The translations under genes were made by a program, and so were the position numbers. The notes beneath the pieces were generated by a model. That model made no database searches. It saw nothing but the letters and a program-made list of their open reading frames with translations, and was not told where the DNA came from. From Fragilariopsis cylindrus CCMP1102 (taxonomy: Eukaryota; Bacillariophyta; Bacillariophyceae; Bacillariales; Bacillariaceae), in assembly GCA_900095095.1 (NCBI GenBank), contig FMBT01000307.1, positions 186,001 to 250,000 on the forward strand: a DNA stretch of 64,000 nucleotides. The letters are read 5' to 3'. This document shows, one piece after another, positions 34,339 to 45,172 of the stretch; positions within the stretch are counted from its first letter, which is position 1, and every line of letters starts with the position of its first letter.

Positions 34339-35889
34339 AGAAGCGTTTTTATTCAAAGCAACTTTCGAGATACCTGTAGCTTTTGGTTGATGATTTTTTA
34401 ATTTGATACAACTAATCTCGTCGTCCCGTCTTGTCGTTTTATTTGTTGATATTTGTCGTTTAGAGGTAAGTTAGATGTTTTATATATTCGAAGCAGGCGA
34501 TTTCGAATGAATGAATCGATCAAATCTAGTTTTTTTTTGATTGACTGGACCAAAATCACGCTCGATGCACGACTGAATCCTAAGAAAGACAGACAGACAC
34601 AAAAAATCTCATCATCTTGAAATAATTATGAGCTACAATAATAAAATATCGTGAGGTATGACAAATACTTATGTATGGAGTATACTTTATATACAAGGTG
34701 GGTGAATAATAATGCTTATTGTTTGGCTATGCTTGTGTTGTGTTGTGTTGTGTTGTGTTGTCAGGACAAATGGGCCATCTGGATGAGGAGCAGGCTCTAA
34801 CAAATCCCTGATATTTGACTGGCAGTGACAGCTAGCTGCTGTAGAAAGTATGACCTTGGTGGAATATAGGGCTATTGTTGGGAAATCTTGGGTTTCAGAG
34901 CTATACATAGTATGGAGCAAACATAGATAGGATTCTTACTTGGGTGATGCGACCACCGGATGAAAGATTTAAATGTCGTCAAAAATGGCAATACCCAAGG
35001 AGGAGGAGGACTGCAGTAGTAGCTTCTCTGTTCGCAATACCACCACCACCCTCAACATCGTCACCACTAGGTCTATAGTATACAGTAGACATTACTATAG
35101 CAATGTCAATAATTGACATTATGTAGGGATAAATTTTGGCTACTTAGAATTTTACAGTTTACATTTCTTTCCTTACATGTATGTAGTAGCACTTAAAAAG
35201 TATAGAGTAGAGGTGACAAGAACATTACTTTTAGATGATTGAACAGGAAAAGACGGAATAATGGAAATATGATAATCATCCATCTATGTCATGATTAGCC
35301 TGTAATGCTGTCAGTTGGCGTGCAAGCGGTAGTAGGAAGCGTGCAATAAGAGCATTCCTAAGGAATTTCAGAGGCTTCATAGCACCGTAGTTGATTGGTA
35401 TGATACAGGATCGAATGTTACCCTAAGCAAAAAGATAATTCATCAAGTTTTCTCTTCAACATATTATTTTGCACCGTTCTATATTTCGGATCTGAAGTTA
35501 AGGTAGCTATTAACTGTTCACGAATCATACGTCGTTAACCGATATTCAACCAGCTAAATTGTCTGTTGATAATGTATGTACCCCCCGCAACAGTCTGTCT
35601 ATATAAACATCATAAATCAACATGTAATACCTCAGAATAATATATCTGAGTATTGAAGGCTGAGAAAATAACAGAAGGAAGAAAAACTTAGTGATACAAA
35701 ATACTAGAATAAGTGAAAAATATTCCCGTTAACTTACTTCGTAGTTGTTTAGATTTGTTGGCAGATTAAATTATGCGGTAATGGATTCAAACATATCTTT
35801 TATAAGTAAAAGCTTGATATAAATTTGTGATATTCAGAGTAAAAGATAAAATAAAGAACGAATAATTGACTGGATATAGAAGACTTTTT
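34339..35889. other. Gene-poor 1.5-kb spacer
   Basis: The spacer lies upstream of PWP1 and downstream of the dehydrogenase/aldolase gene. A GTGTT pentamer repeat (about five copies) runs at 34735-34761. I see no other structure and no supported gene. Confidence 0.5.
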
Positions 35890-37641
35890 CTAACGATGTA
35901 ATCTACTTTTGCGGGTAAGCATCCGTCGCAATGCCTCCCACTCGCACGCACCAGGTAGGAATTCTGGAAGTACTGATTGTTCAGCAGCGTTTGCCATCAC
36001 CTTTTCACTTGGATAATTTATCTTCTGTCCAGTTTGAAGACAACTTAGCTGTGTCTGACAAGCCTTGTCAAAGTAATATGCGAGGACCCATGCTTCTCCT
36101 AACGTCTTTCCGAAGGTACAGAAGCCATGGTTTTCCATCAACAGAGTGTTGAACTTCGGGTCCTTGACAGCTGCTCCAAGCAGAGCTTGTTCCTCTCTGT
36201 CATTTGATACACCGTGCCAGGGATGACGACTTACGCGGCCGACAAACGGTGCGGCTTCTTGGGCAAGAGGAACAAAACCCATTTCTAGACAAGACACTGC
36301 AACGGTTGCAGGTGTATGAAGGTGGACAATTGCTTTGATATCAGATCTAGTCTTGTACACAGCTTCATGGATTATATCAGCAGTAATATTCCCAGAACTT
36401 TTTACAAGATCTTCAGGCCCAATATCATCAAACATGGCACTTCCAGGCGTGATGAGGAAGGTACCATCAGACAGCAAGACAGAGATGTGGTTCCATACAA
36501 GTTCGTCCATTCCAAACTCTCGAGTGATTCTATAGGCCTCACTTAGTTCGAGTCTCATTCGCTGTTCCTCAAGACGAAGAATCCCGCGTTCCTCAAGAGT
36601 GTCTTCTACTTGATTTGGAATATCCTCCACCAATTCCCTTCGTACATATGTGGTATTGGTTGCAAAATGAGGCGTGATGGTACAGTTTTTCATGGTCCAT
36701 AAAGCGTGGTCTACTGGCAAGGGTTCTGGGTCTGTGGTGTCCAAGATGGCATGACGCACCAATCCTTCGTCGAGCGCACGTAACATTCCAGATGTTTCGA
36801 CAACCTTTCCTCTCGCCATGTTGATGAAAATAGCCTGATGTACGAAATCAGCGTACAAAAGAAAAGAAAAGGAAGAGTATTAGAAATTGATCGCGACTTT
36901 GTCAAAGGAACCACTAAGTCTCGTTTTGTTGCACGGTCATATGCAATGTACTGATTATTTATATCCGTGTCGATTTATCTCACTTACCGTATTTTTCATC
37001 ATAGAAAATGAAGCGTAATTGATCAGCCCAGAGGTCGTTTCTGTTAGCGGAACCATTGGAATTACAACGTCACAAGTTGAAAGAAGATCGGCAATCCCAA
37101 CGTGGTACATCCGGTGAGTTCCTTCCTCAAAGCGGCATCTAATATCCTCCGGAATGTGATATACCAACTCACATGTCTTGGAGAGCGACCTGATTCGTTT
37201 TGCTGTTTCAATCGCGATAGCGCCCATTCCTATGAAACCAATTTTACTACAATCAAGATCAACACCTTCGGAATTCCAAGTCAAATTCCAATTTTTACCT
37301 GGAAAGGGCACTCCAACATTTTGGAAACCGTTTCGAAGACCAAAAATAACATTTGACAACAAATAATCGGCCACAGACTTGACGATTGCATCGCGAGCAG
37401 CACGACGGATTCGAATGCCGCGTTCATTCGCTGCCTTAACACAAATATGATCAAGACCCGCCGACAACGTCACAATCAATCTTGTTGTACTAGGAAGCTG
37501 CATAATTTTTTCATATCCGAGTTTCTCACCAATATTAACAACAAGGACGTCAGTTCCGAATTTGAGATCACCGTCAAGAGAATTTACACTATAATTTATC
37601 ATTTTTCTTGGCTCAGGTGATATACGGGGCGGTTCACTCAT
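35890..37641 (-). CDS. D-2-hydroxyacid dehydrogenase / class II aldolase fusion
   Basis: Two exons (37641-36988, 36834-35890; phase 0) give 532 residues. The first ~300 residues are a D-isomer-specific 2-hydroxyacid dehydrogenase: RLIVTLSAGLDHI, the nucleotide-binding turn IGFIGMGAIAIETAKRI, PLTETTSGLINYASFSMMKN, and the catalytic NMARG and TPHFA boxes, with DTTDPEPLP where the active-site acid lies. The last ~200 residues are a class II aldolase/adducin domain: GMDELVWNHISV, ITPGSAMFDDIGPEDLV, the metal-binding VHLHTPATVAVS and LMENHGFCTFGKT. The two enzymes are continuous in one exon, so the fusion does not depend on the splice. The ATG at 37641 overlaps the stop of the upstream methyltransferase gene by 8 nt. 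The frame stays open upstream to 37713 without an ATG. Substrates are unknown; a reductase/aldolase pair on a 2-oxo or 2-hydroxy acid is inferred. Confidence 0.85.
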
Positions 37642-39908
37642 AAAAACGACGTCGTATGGCTTTTCTTCCGGAAATAATACCCCATTTGAAGATACCACGA
37701 TCGGCTTGACCAATCCGGCTACTTAATCGGGCACGATGTGTCTTCAAAAGTTGTAAATTTCTTCCATCAAATTTGCCAGATTCCATCATTGTTTTGATTT
37801 GTTTGAGTAGTCCATGTAGAGAGACATTGATTTCGGCCGTGCAGTCAATAAATCTTTAATAAGGATGATACGATCAAATTGGATACGAGCAAGCAAGCGA
37901 CGAAAAGTCAACAAGTTAGAGCGAGGCAGGCAAACAATCATAAAAAGCAAGTAAGTCACAGTATTGTATTGAATTCAACGAGTCATCAGTTTCAGGACTA
38001 TCCATCTTTTTTCTTCTCTTTCTTTCCTTTTTCTTACCTAACTTCGGCCCAACCCGCATCTCTTGCCATTTGACAGCAATCATTTGGTGTTGCCCAATCT
38101 GTAATGTTGTGTTCCTTCACAAATGTCTCCATTTCTTCGTCACCATCCTTGCCATCTCCTCGCATCAGATCTGAGATTAAAAGCCAACCACCACCTTTGG
38201 TAACACGAAGTGCCTCGGAGAATGCTTGGTGCTTGACGAAGGCATGGATGAATGCATCCTGTGACATACAACCATCAAAGTAATTACTGTAGTCTGAATT
38301 AAGACGTTCATACGAGCCTTGTACGACATCAATTTGACTTCCCAATCCTTCCTCGTCCGATAAACTTCTATTCTCACCACTTTGTTTCGGACAAACATCG
38401 ATGCATGTGACATGTATTTTCTTGTTTTGTTTACATATCCATCGAGCAGCTGCACCAGCACCGGCTCCCATGTCAAGATAATTAACCCCCTTCGGTTTCA
38501 CCGTTGCATTTTGTGATGTAAGAGCGCGAAATGCAGGGCACATAGCTGAGGCCTTAACCCAAATCCAGTCCGTCATCCTATCAGACGATTGATGCATGAC
38601 AGTTCCAAGTCCGAACAGTCTAGCATTCTCGTCTTCTTCGAGTGCGTGTAACATAAGGTCATGGAATTTGCGTTTCGCTGTTACATCATCACTGGTAACG
38701 ATACCATGTAGATGTAACTTCTTTTGCATAACTTGACTACCAAGTTCGAATGCGTCATTGAATGATAAAGTAGAATTACCCGACAGGCTATAAACCTTAG
38801 CGATTTCTCCTAAATCACTCATCCCATCAGCGATTTCAAATACATTTGCTTTCTCAAGTGCTAGAAGAATTTGTTCACGTTCTTCTTCATCGCTGGGTAA
38901 GAAGTCATCGGATACAGAAATAATAGCCTTACTTCGTATGGTTGGTATAGTTGACGCGTCCAGGAGTGGACAAACGGGAGAACAGAATACAATAATATCC
39001 CAATTATTTTTTAAATCTCTTGCCTTGTCCCAGGGAATAAATGCACGAGGTGGAATTTTCGATGCCGTTTTTGGTAGTTGTTCGTGCTGGACATCATATT
39101 TCGATGAATCTGGATCACTTAAAAATACTGTATCAGTTTCTCTTGTTAGTAATTGGTATAACTCACAAGATAAAGGTGTTACTCCAAGGAGAACAATACG
39201 TGCGTTCGTCCATTGTTTCGCCTTGGTAAGAGTAACGATAGATCCAAATGAAGAATGTGCTGCACTCTTAGCAGCGACGTTATCACGGATAGCATCCTCA
39301 GTAATGAGTGCCTTCGGAACGGGAAAGTCGAAGGAATTTGTACAAATTGCAAAAGATGATTTCTTTTTTGTCTTACTTAAAGGAACGAACGTAGAAACTT
39401 CTACATCACTTTCACCGTCCGATCCATTCTTCTTTTCTTCACAATCTGCTGCCTTAGCAATTTCAATCAATTCATTTGTTTTGTACATATGAATAAGATC
39501 ATTGGTAGTAAGATTTGCTGGAAGACATAGTACTTTAGTCTTGGTAAAAGTTTGAAGTTCATAAACTAATGACTTTAGTAGTTTTTTTCGATTGTCTTCC
39601 GTATCAAGACTTTTATCTATAAAGTACAATAAGATACCAGCTCCACTTAGCGGTAAACCCGTTGTCGTACATTTCGTATTTGTCAAATCAGCAGTACGAT
39701 GTAAATATAACAATGCTGAATCAATATCCAACCAATCCTCACCGATAACACCAATGTTAACTCGTGCTGCAGCTAATGAATTATCACCATAATGATTTAC
39801 GACAACAAATCCACCACCAATACCATGTACCTCGAAATCACTTATCTGAAAAGGTACAGATAAATCTGGTGCATTCAAAAGCTCGGTTCCACTGTCAGAT
39901 CGAATCAT
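37634..39908 (-). CDS. Two-domain SAM methyltransferase (betaine/osmolyte type) with Rossmann-like N-terminal region
   Basis: Exons 39908-38038 and 37853-37634 (phase 2) give 696 residues. The C-terminal part is a class I methyltransferase: motif I YLDMGAGAGAAARWIC near residue 479, FDGCMSQDAFIHAF and a motif near GGGWLLISDLMRGD. It resembles glycine/sarcosine/dimethylglycine N-methyltransferases. The small second exon was found because exon 1 ends AEV-AG/GTAAG. It continues RFIDCTAEINVSLHGLLKQI and ends IFKWGIISGRK, which aligns with the end of the neighbouring methyltransferase (VFAWGIFTAR). The first ~420 residues are not a recognised family. They include a Rossmann-like stretch (ARIVLLGVTPLSCELYQLL) without a clear GxGxxG. 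The stop (37636-37634) lies inside the start of the next gene on the same strand. Confidence 0.78.
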
Positions 39909-40734
39909 GATTTTTCAAGCAAAGATACTACGATTAACTATTCTTTCTTTCACTTCCTTTGTACCGTAATAGGTGGTTTATTTTTATTTGTGGGACTTTG
40001 TCTTTGCAAAGGAACACGTTCTAACTTTCGCTGTGGAAGAAGTGGAATCTATTATTATGCAGTGATATGTTGAAGTTGATGTTTCAAATTCGCATTCGAT
40101 TGATGGATCACTCAACTTCTTTGTGAGAAAGCAGCGGAAAAATCCACGTTTTTGTCTGTAATGAATTGTTTATTAGCTTGACAATGCGCAAATTCGAATT
40201 CAAATACAAGATACGAGAACATCCATTGGTGTGGAGGGAAGTAAAATTTGTACGTCAGATTTTTTACGTCGTATGTTATGGTGAAAAGTACATACCAATC
40301 ATAAAACAGCATTTTCCCCCTGCATCGACCCGCACACGCATGCTTTTACGACCCTCTGTTCTGTTATTAAATTGAGATCTAATTCTGTTGTTGACCAGTC
40401 CCATTTCGTTTTTGATGAAGATCATCTGTCCACTTTATTCAAGAAATACATCTTTCAACTCCTTATTTAGCTCACATCTGAAGACAGGTGATTTGAACAA
40501 CAAATATTAAGAGGTCGAAATTACTAGAGTTCTTAATCGGAAATGCCAAAAATTATATCTACTTTTTCTTTTTCGACCTCGTAGTATGAATGGTCGAATT
40601 TTTAGTTCGAATTTAAGCATTTCATTTCTCATACAAAACAAAAACAAGAAAAAATGATCGGCATAACCACAACAAACATACAATACAAACAACACAAAAG
40701 TATCTAGATAAGAAAAAAAGGATTCTAAAAGAAA
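39909..40734. promoter_or_regulatory. Divergent spacer between the two methyltransferase genes
   Basis: This 826-bp spacer separates the start codons of the two methyltransferases, which point away from each other. It is the natural place for shared control. No gene is seen, and no specific element can be named. Confidence 0.45.
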
Positions 40735-42077
40735 ATGGCGCCTCCTACTGATGAAGAAAAAACAGGAGATTTCAAGGATCAACAATTCGGCGAGAAAGAG
40801 GTTGCTGATAAGGTTGTAGAGCAATGTGAGTAGGCAGTTTAATGTAAATGTCAACGACGACGACACGTGAATGTTGAATGCCGTCGTCGTCGTCGTCAAT
40901 GTCGTCGTTGTCGTCAATGTCGTCCTGGTATTATTACCGTTCAAAATAACTGAAAATCTATATTTCTCATACATTGCTAATTGTTACTATTCTTACGACT
41001 ACTATAGATGATGAGAAGCAAGCCAGAGTCTTTTACAAATACGTCATGGGTGGCGGCGGATTTGATATTCATTATGGAATATTTCGTAAACCAACAGATA
41101 CTGTCTATGAATCATCAAAGGCGACCAATGAACGTTTATTGACTTGTCTCGATTGGACATTCCCTGTTACTAAAGATTCATACGTTCTTGATCTTGGGTC
41201 TGGTCATGGTGGAATTTCACATGAGGTACGTTCCTTTTGTTGTTGTTGTTGTTGGCTTTGTTTTTCATTTTAGTCTAGGCGTGATGTAGTGGTTTGTCAT
41301 ACATATATTTCATATTCTTCAATTCAATTTGAAAATCTATCATTGAAAAATTGGGAATGAACCAACAAAAGAATATATACTCAAATATTTATAATTTTCT
41401 TCGTCTTTTTGACTTTTTTGTATTAATAATTATTTTACGACGTATTAATTGTACTATTGATATAGATTGCTGCCAGATTTGGTTGTAAGGTGATGGGAGC
41501 CAATATCTCTCCCGAACAAAATAAAATGAATTTGTTGGAGGCAAAGAAAGAAGGTGTTGGAGAACTGGTCGATGTTACGCTATGCAATTTCAACGATGGA
41601 CTTCCAGAAGAATGGACCAATAAATTCACTCATGTTATTTCCTGTGAGGTTCTTTGTCACGCAGCAAACAAACCCGAACTATTCAAACAGATCAACCGTA
41701 TCCTTCAACCGGGTGGTGCGTTTGTATTTACTGATATTATGGGAGCAGATGGTGCAGATGAAAAAGTCTTGAAGGACTTCACTGATAGAAATGCGACTAC
41801 TGCTATGGCCCGACCTAGTGAATATTTGACTCTTATTACTGATGCCGGACTTAGTGAACCATCATTTTTGAACTTTAGTCCACATTTGGTACATTACTTC
41901 CAATCGATGGTCAATCAGATCAATGAAAATAAGGCCGCCATGATGAAGGAGGGTTGCTCAGAAGAATATCTAGCAAAATGGTTGGAATCGTTGACTAGTC
42001 GTGTTGATATGCAGCGTGAACACAATGTCTTTGCTTGGGGTATCTTCACGGCACGAACGGAGGGTAATATTTACTAA
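40735..42077 (+). CDS. Sarcosine/dimethylglycine-type SAM methyltransferase
   Basis: Enzymes of this type add the second and third N-methyl groups to make glycine betaine; related diatom enzymes S-methylate DMSP precursors. Three exons (40735-40825, 41008-41225, 41466-42077) give 306 residues with consistent phases. The N-terminal block FYKYVMGGGGFDIHYGIF matches the family's GGxDIHxG substrate region. Motif I is VLDLGSGHGGISHE near residue 91, followed by VMGANISPEQ, a catalytic-face ISCEVLCHAAN and RILQPGGAFVFTDIM. The C-terminus WGIFTAR matches that of the divergent neighbour. There is no transit peptide, so it is probably cytosolic. Class is secure; the methylated substrate is not decided by sequence alone. 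Confidence 0.85.
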
Positions 42078-42425
42078 ATAGTAGCTAGCTAGCCAGCCTG
42101 TATAATTTTCTAAAATATAATATATATATATATATTATATATATCAATTAATATATAAACGAAAAAAATGCTTAACAAAACGCAGATGGAATTTTTTTTA
42201 AATTAAATGGAGACTTCAATGTCAATTATTCATCTATTTGAGATATACGTAGAAAATTCGAAGTTCATCCTGCAATATTTTTCGTTCAAATATGTATACT
42301 TGTCTGATTCTATACGGCACATTTGATATTCAATTCTATGGACTAAGCCGGTCTATGTTTCCTGGAAAAAGAAACTTACGGTTTCAAATTAAAATAATAA
42401 TTACTTATAAGCTAGCTACAGTAGT
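42078..42425. other. Convergent spacer with TA-rich run
   Basis: This is the 3' flank of the methyltransferase and the M3 peptidase. An AT dinucleotide-rich run lies at about 42116-42145. No gene is seen. Confidence 0.5.
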
Positions 42426-42430
42426 CTAGT

Positions 42431-45172
42431 CTAATCCATTGTGACGCAACAAAGCGTCTGGAGTAGGATCTCGGCCCCTAAACTCTTAAAGACGACCGAT
42501 GGTGCAATACCTCCACCTAAACTCAGTACCGTGTTTCTGAATTTCCGGCCAATTTCTCTGATGCCCTCTTCATTGTCAAGACCGACGTCCTCAAATGCAC
42601 CAAAAGCATCAGCACTCATCACTTCGGCCCATTTGTATGAATAATAACCCGCTGAGTATCCCCCGGCAAAAATGTGACTAAAACTACAAAGGAATCTATC
42701 TTCTTCCAATGGCATACTGTGAGGAATATACTGCTCTGCAATCCCGTTTGAGAATTCAAAGAGACTAGGTCCTTCTCCTTTTCCGGCAGCACTGGCATCA
42801 AAATCAGAATGGAGCGCCAAATCCAGCTGACCAAAATAAAGCTGTCGACATGTCATCATACCAGAATTAAAGATTTTTTGTTCGCAAAGCTTCTCGAATT
42901 TTTCTTCTGGAAGGGGCTCTCCTGTCTCCCAGTGCTTGGCAAATCCATATACTGTCGGACGATCATAACACCAGTTTTCCATGAATTGGGAGGGAAGTTC
43001 AACAGCATCCCACTCAATACCATTGATACCTGCAACATCTCCGACAGATGCTTTTGTTAACATATGTTGCAGTCCATGACCAGTCTCGTGAAATAATGTC
43101 TCAACTTCCCGAAAGGTCATTAACGATGGTTGATCACCAATTGGAGGCGATCCGTTACAAGTCAAGTATGCGACCGGGATATCATGGTTTGTCGCTTGAG
43201 ATTTTCCAATACATGTGTCCATCCATGCACCACCTCTCTTATTTTCAGGACGAGAATAGGGATCCAAAAAGAAACTTGAAATGTGTTCACCTGTGTCTGA
43301 GTCAAAGATTTTGAAAAATCTTACATCCTCATTCCACACTTCAGCTTCTCCATCGGCAGCCTTCACATCAATATTAAAGAGACGGTTGAGCAAACCAAAC
43401 ATACCATCCAAAACAGCAGGCAGAGCAAAATAAGGACGAAGTTCTTCTTCGGTCATATCGAACTTCGATTCCTTCAGACGTTCACTCTATATGAAAACAT
43501 TGTTCATATTTAGATATTCAGGAGAAAGGTAAGGAAAGTTAGAGTTTCGTTTTTTTCTTAGTGATTGGAGGAAATTGACAAGATACAAGATGTTTTAGAC
43601 TTTTTCTTACCCAAAAAGTAGTGTCCCATGGTTCCAATTTCTCGAGTACGCCCTCTGCATAATCATCCCCGCCCTCTTTTCGTGCCAATGCGGTAACTTC
43701 TTCCAATTCTTTTCGAGCAGCAGGGATTGCCTTTTTCGCCATTAGGTCGGTTAACTCCGTAACAGCTTCTACTGATGGGGCCATCTTCTTCGCAAGAGAC
43801 AATTCTGCATAATTTGAAAATCCAAGCATCTTTGCCAGTTCTTGTTTCAAAGTTAAGATTTCATAAATCAAAGGAACATTATTCTTATCATCATTCTTCT
43901 CGGAAGCACGCTGGATGTAGGCTTTGTAAATCTTTTCTCGAAGACTACGATCCTTAACGTGTTGCATAACTGGCAAGTAGCTTGGAATATCGAGGGTTAC
44001 TCGCCACGGACCGTTTTCTGTGGCTTTATCCATGTCAATTTCAGGCACTTCTTCTCCTTCCTTAGCTTCTGACTTCATATGTTGTGCGTAAGAGTTCGCC
44101 CACAATGCTCTCGCAGATTCTGGTACACCTTCCATAACTTCAGAGTTTTCAACAGTATGGCTGAAAGCTTTCGTATCGTCTAATACATTATTTGAGAAGC
44201 TATTAGAGAGCTTAGCAAGTCGCTGTCTAATTTCGTTAAATCGTTCCTTTTCGTCACCTTCCAGGCCTACACCACCCAGTTTCATGTCAAGTAAACTACT
44301 TTCAACTGCACGGCGTTGTTGTTTCATCAAAAACGAAGGACAATCATCGTCATCTTTTGATTCCTCCCATTGCTTTTCAATAGCCGAGAGAGCATCAAAT
44401 AATGGTTTGCTTTGAGAAAATTGTGTCATGGATTGTACAACCTTGGGTTGGTTGGATTCATACGCCTCACGTAATTCATCACCTGTATGGGTATTCGATT
44501 TGTTTTAATTGTATCGTATTTTGATTAAGTCGGTCGTGTTATCGTTCGGAATATAGTCAAAGCAAAAAATATAGAAAGACGAGAAAAGAATTAGTTGGCG
44601 CTTTCCTTTTGGTTTCAAATTATTTCACATGACACAATTTATTAAACACATCTCTCGCCAACAATTGTACAATCCGATTGATCAATTTTGCTCATCCATT
44701 TAATAATTATATATTACTCCACAAGACGAGACAGATAAAATAATTAGAACTTACCATTCTTCACTCCGTTCAAGTGCCCAGCGATGCCCCAAACAAATCC
44801 AATAGGATATTGCATCTTTTCCAATACAGGTAATACTTCATCATAATCAATCACGTCGATATCGCTCTTTTTTGACAAATCTGCTTCCATACTGCTAAAA
44901 TCACTTTCTAGCTTTGCGAGCAAATCTTCTACGGCTGGAGTCAAATGTTTTGGTTCAATTTTTCCAAACTTAGGGAGTCCATCTTGTTCCATTAATGGAT
45001 TCGTTGTTGCGGTACTTCCAGACAACGCTTCCGTGGTGGACGTTACCATTCTCAATGCAGCAGCGGCAGCAATTGGACTACTACGTGACGAACGAGATGA
45101 TAAAGCTATAGCAACTCTTGCACTACCCTGAATCAGCATCAAAAGCGCAGATATGTCAGTGACAAATTTCAT
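42431..45172 (-). CDS. M3-family oligopeptidase (oligopeptidase A / thimet type), organelle-targeted
   Basis: These zinc peptidases degrade short peptides, including cleaved targeting peptides in plastids and mitochondria. Exons 45172-44755, 44482-43611 and 43486-42431 give 781 residues as read. The N-terminus (MKFVTDISALLMLIQGSARV then ALSSRSSRSS) looks like a signal/targeting leader. Diagnostic features are the zinc motif HETGH near residue 560 in EVETLFHETGHGLQHML, the downstream VELPSQFMENW, and FAGGYSAGYYSYKWAEV. The last ~18 residues as read do not match the family. One base earlier in a GGGG run, the same DNA reads GRDPTPDALLRHNGL, the family's usual end, stopping at 42426. A single missing base near 42480 is likely. 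Confidence 0.9.

Noticed and set aside
37642-37713. Upstream extension of the dehydrogenase frame to 37713
   Set aside because: It has no ATG (the first codon is TTG) and coincides with the methyltransferase C-terminal exon, so I start the gene at 37641.
38030-38040. Stop codon TAA directly after the methyltransferase exon 1 (AGG TAA)
   Set aside because: The bases AG/GTAAG form a donor, and splicing to 37853 restores the conserved family C-terminus, so the stop is intronic.
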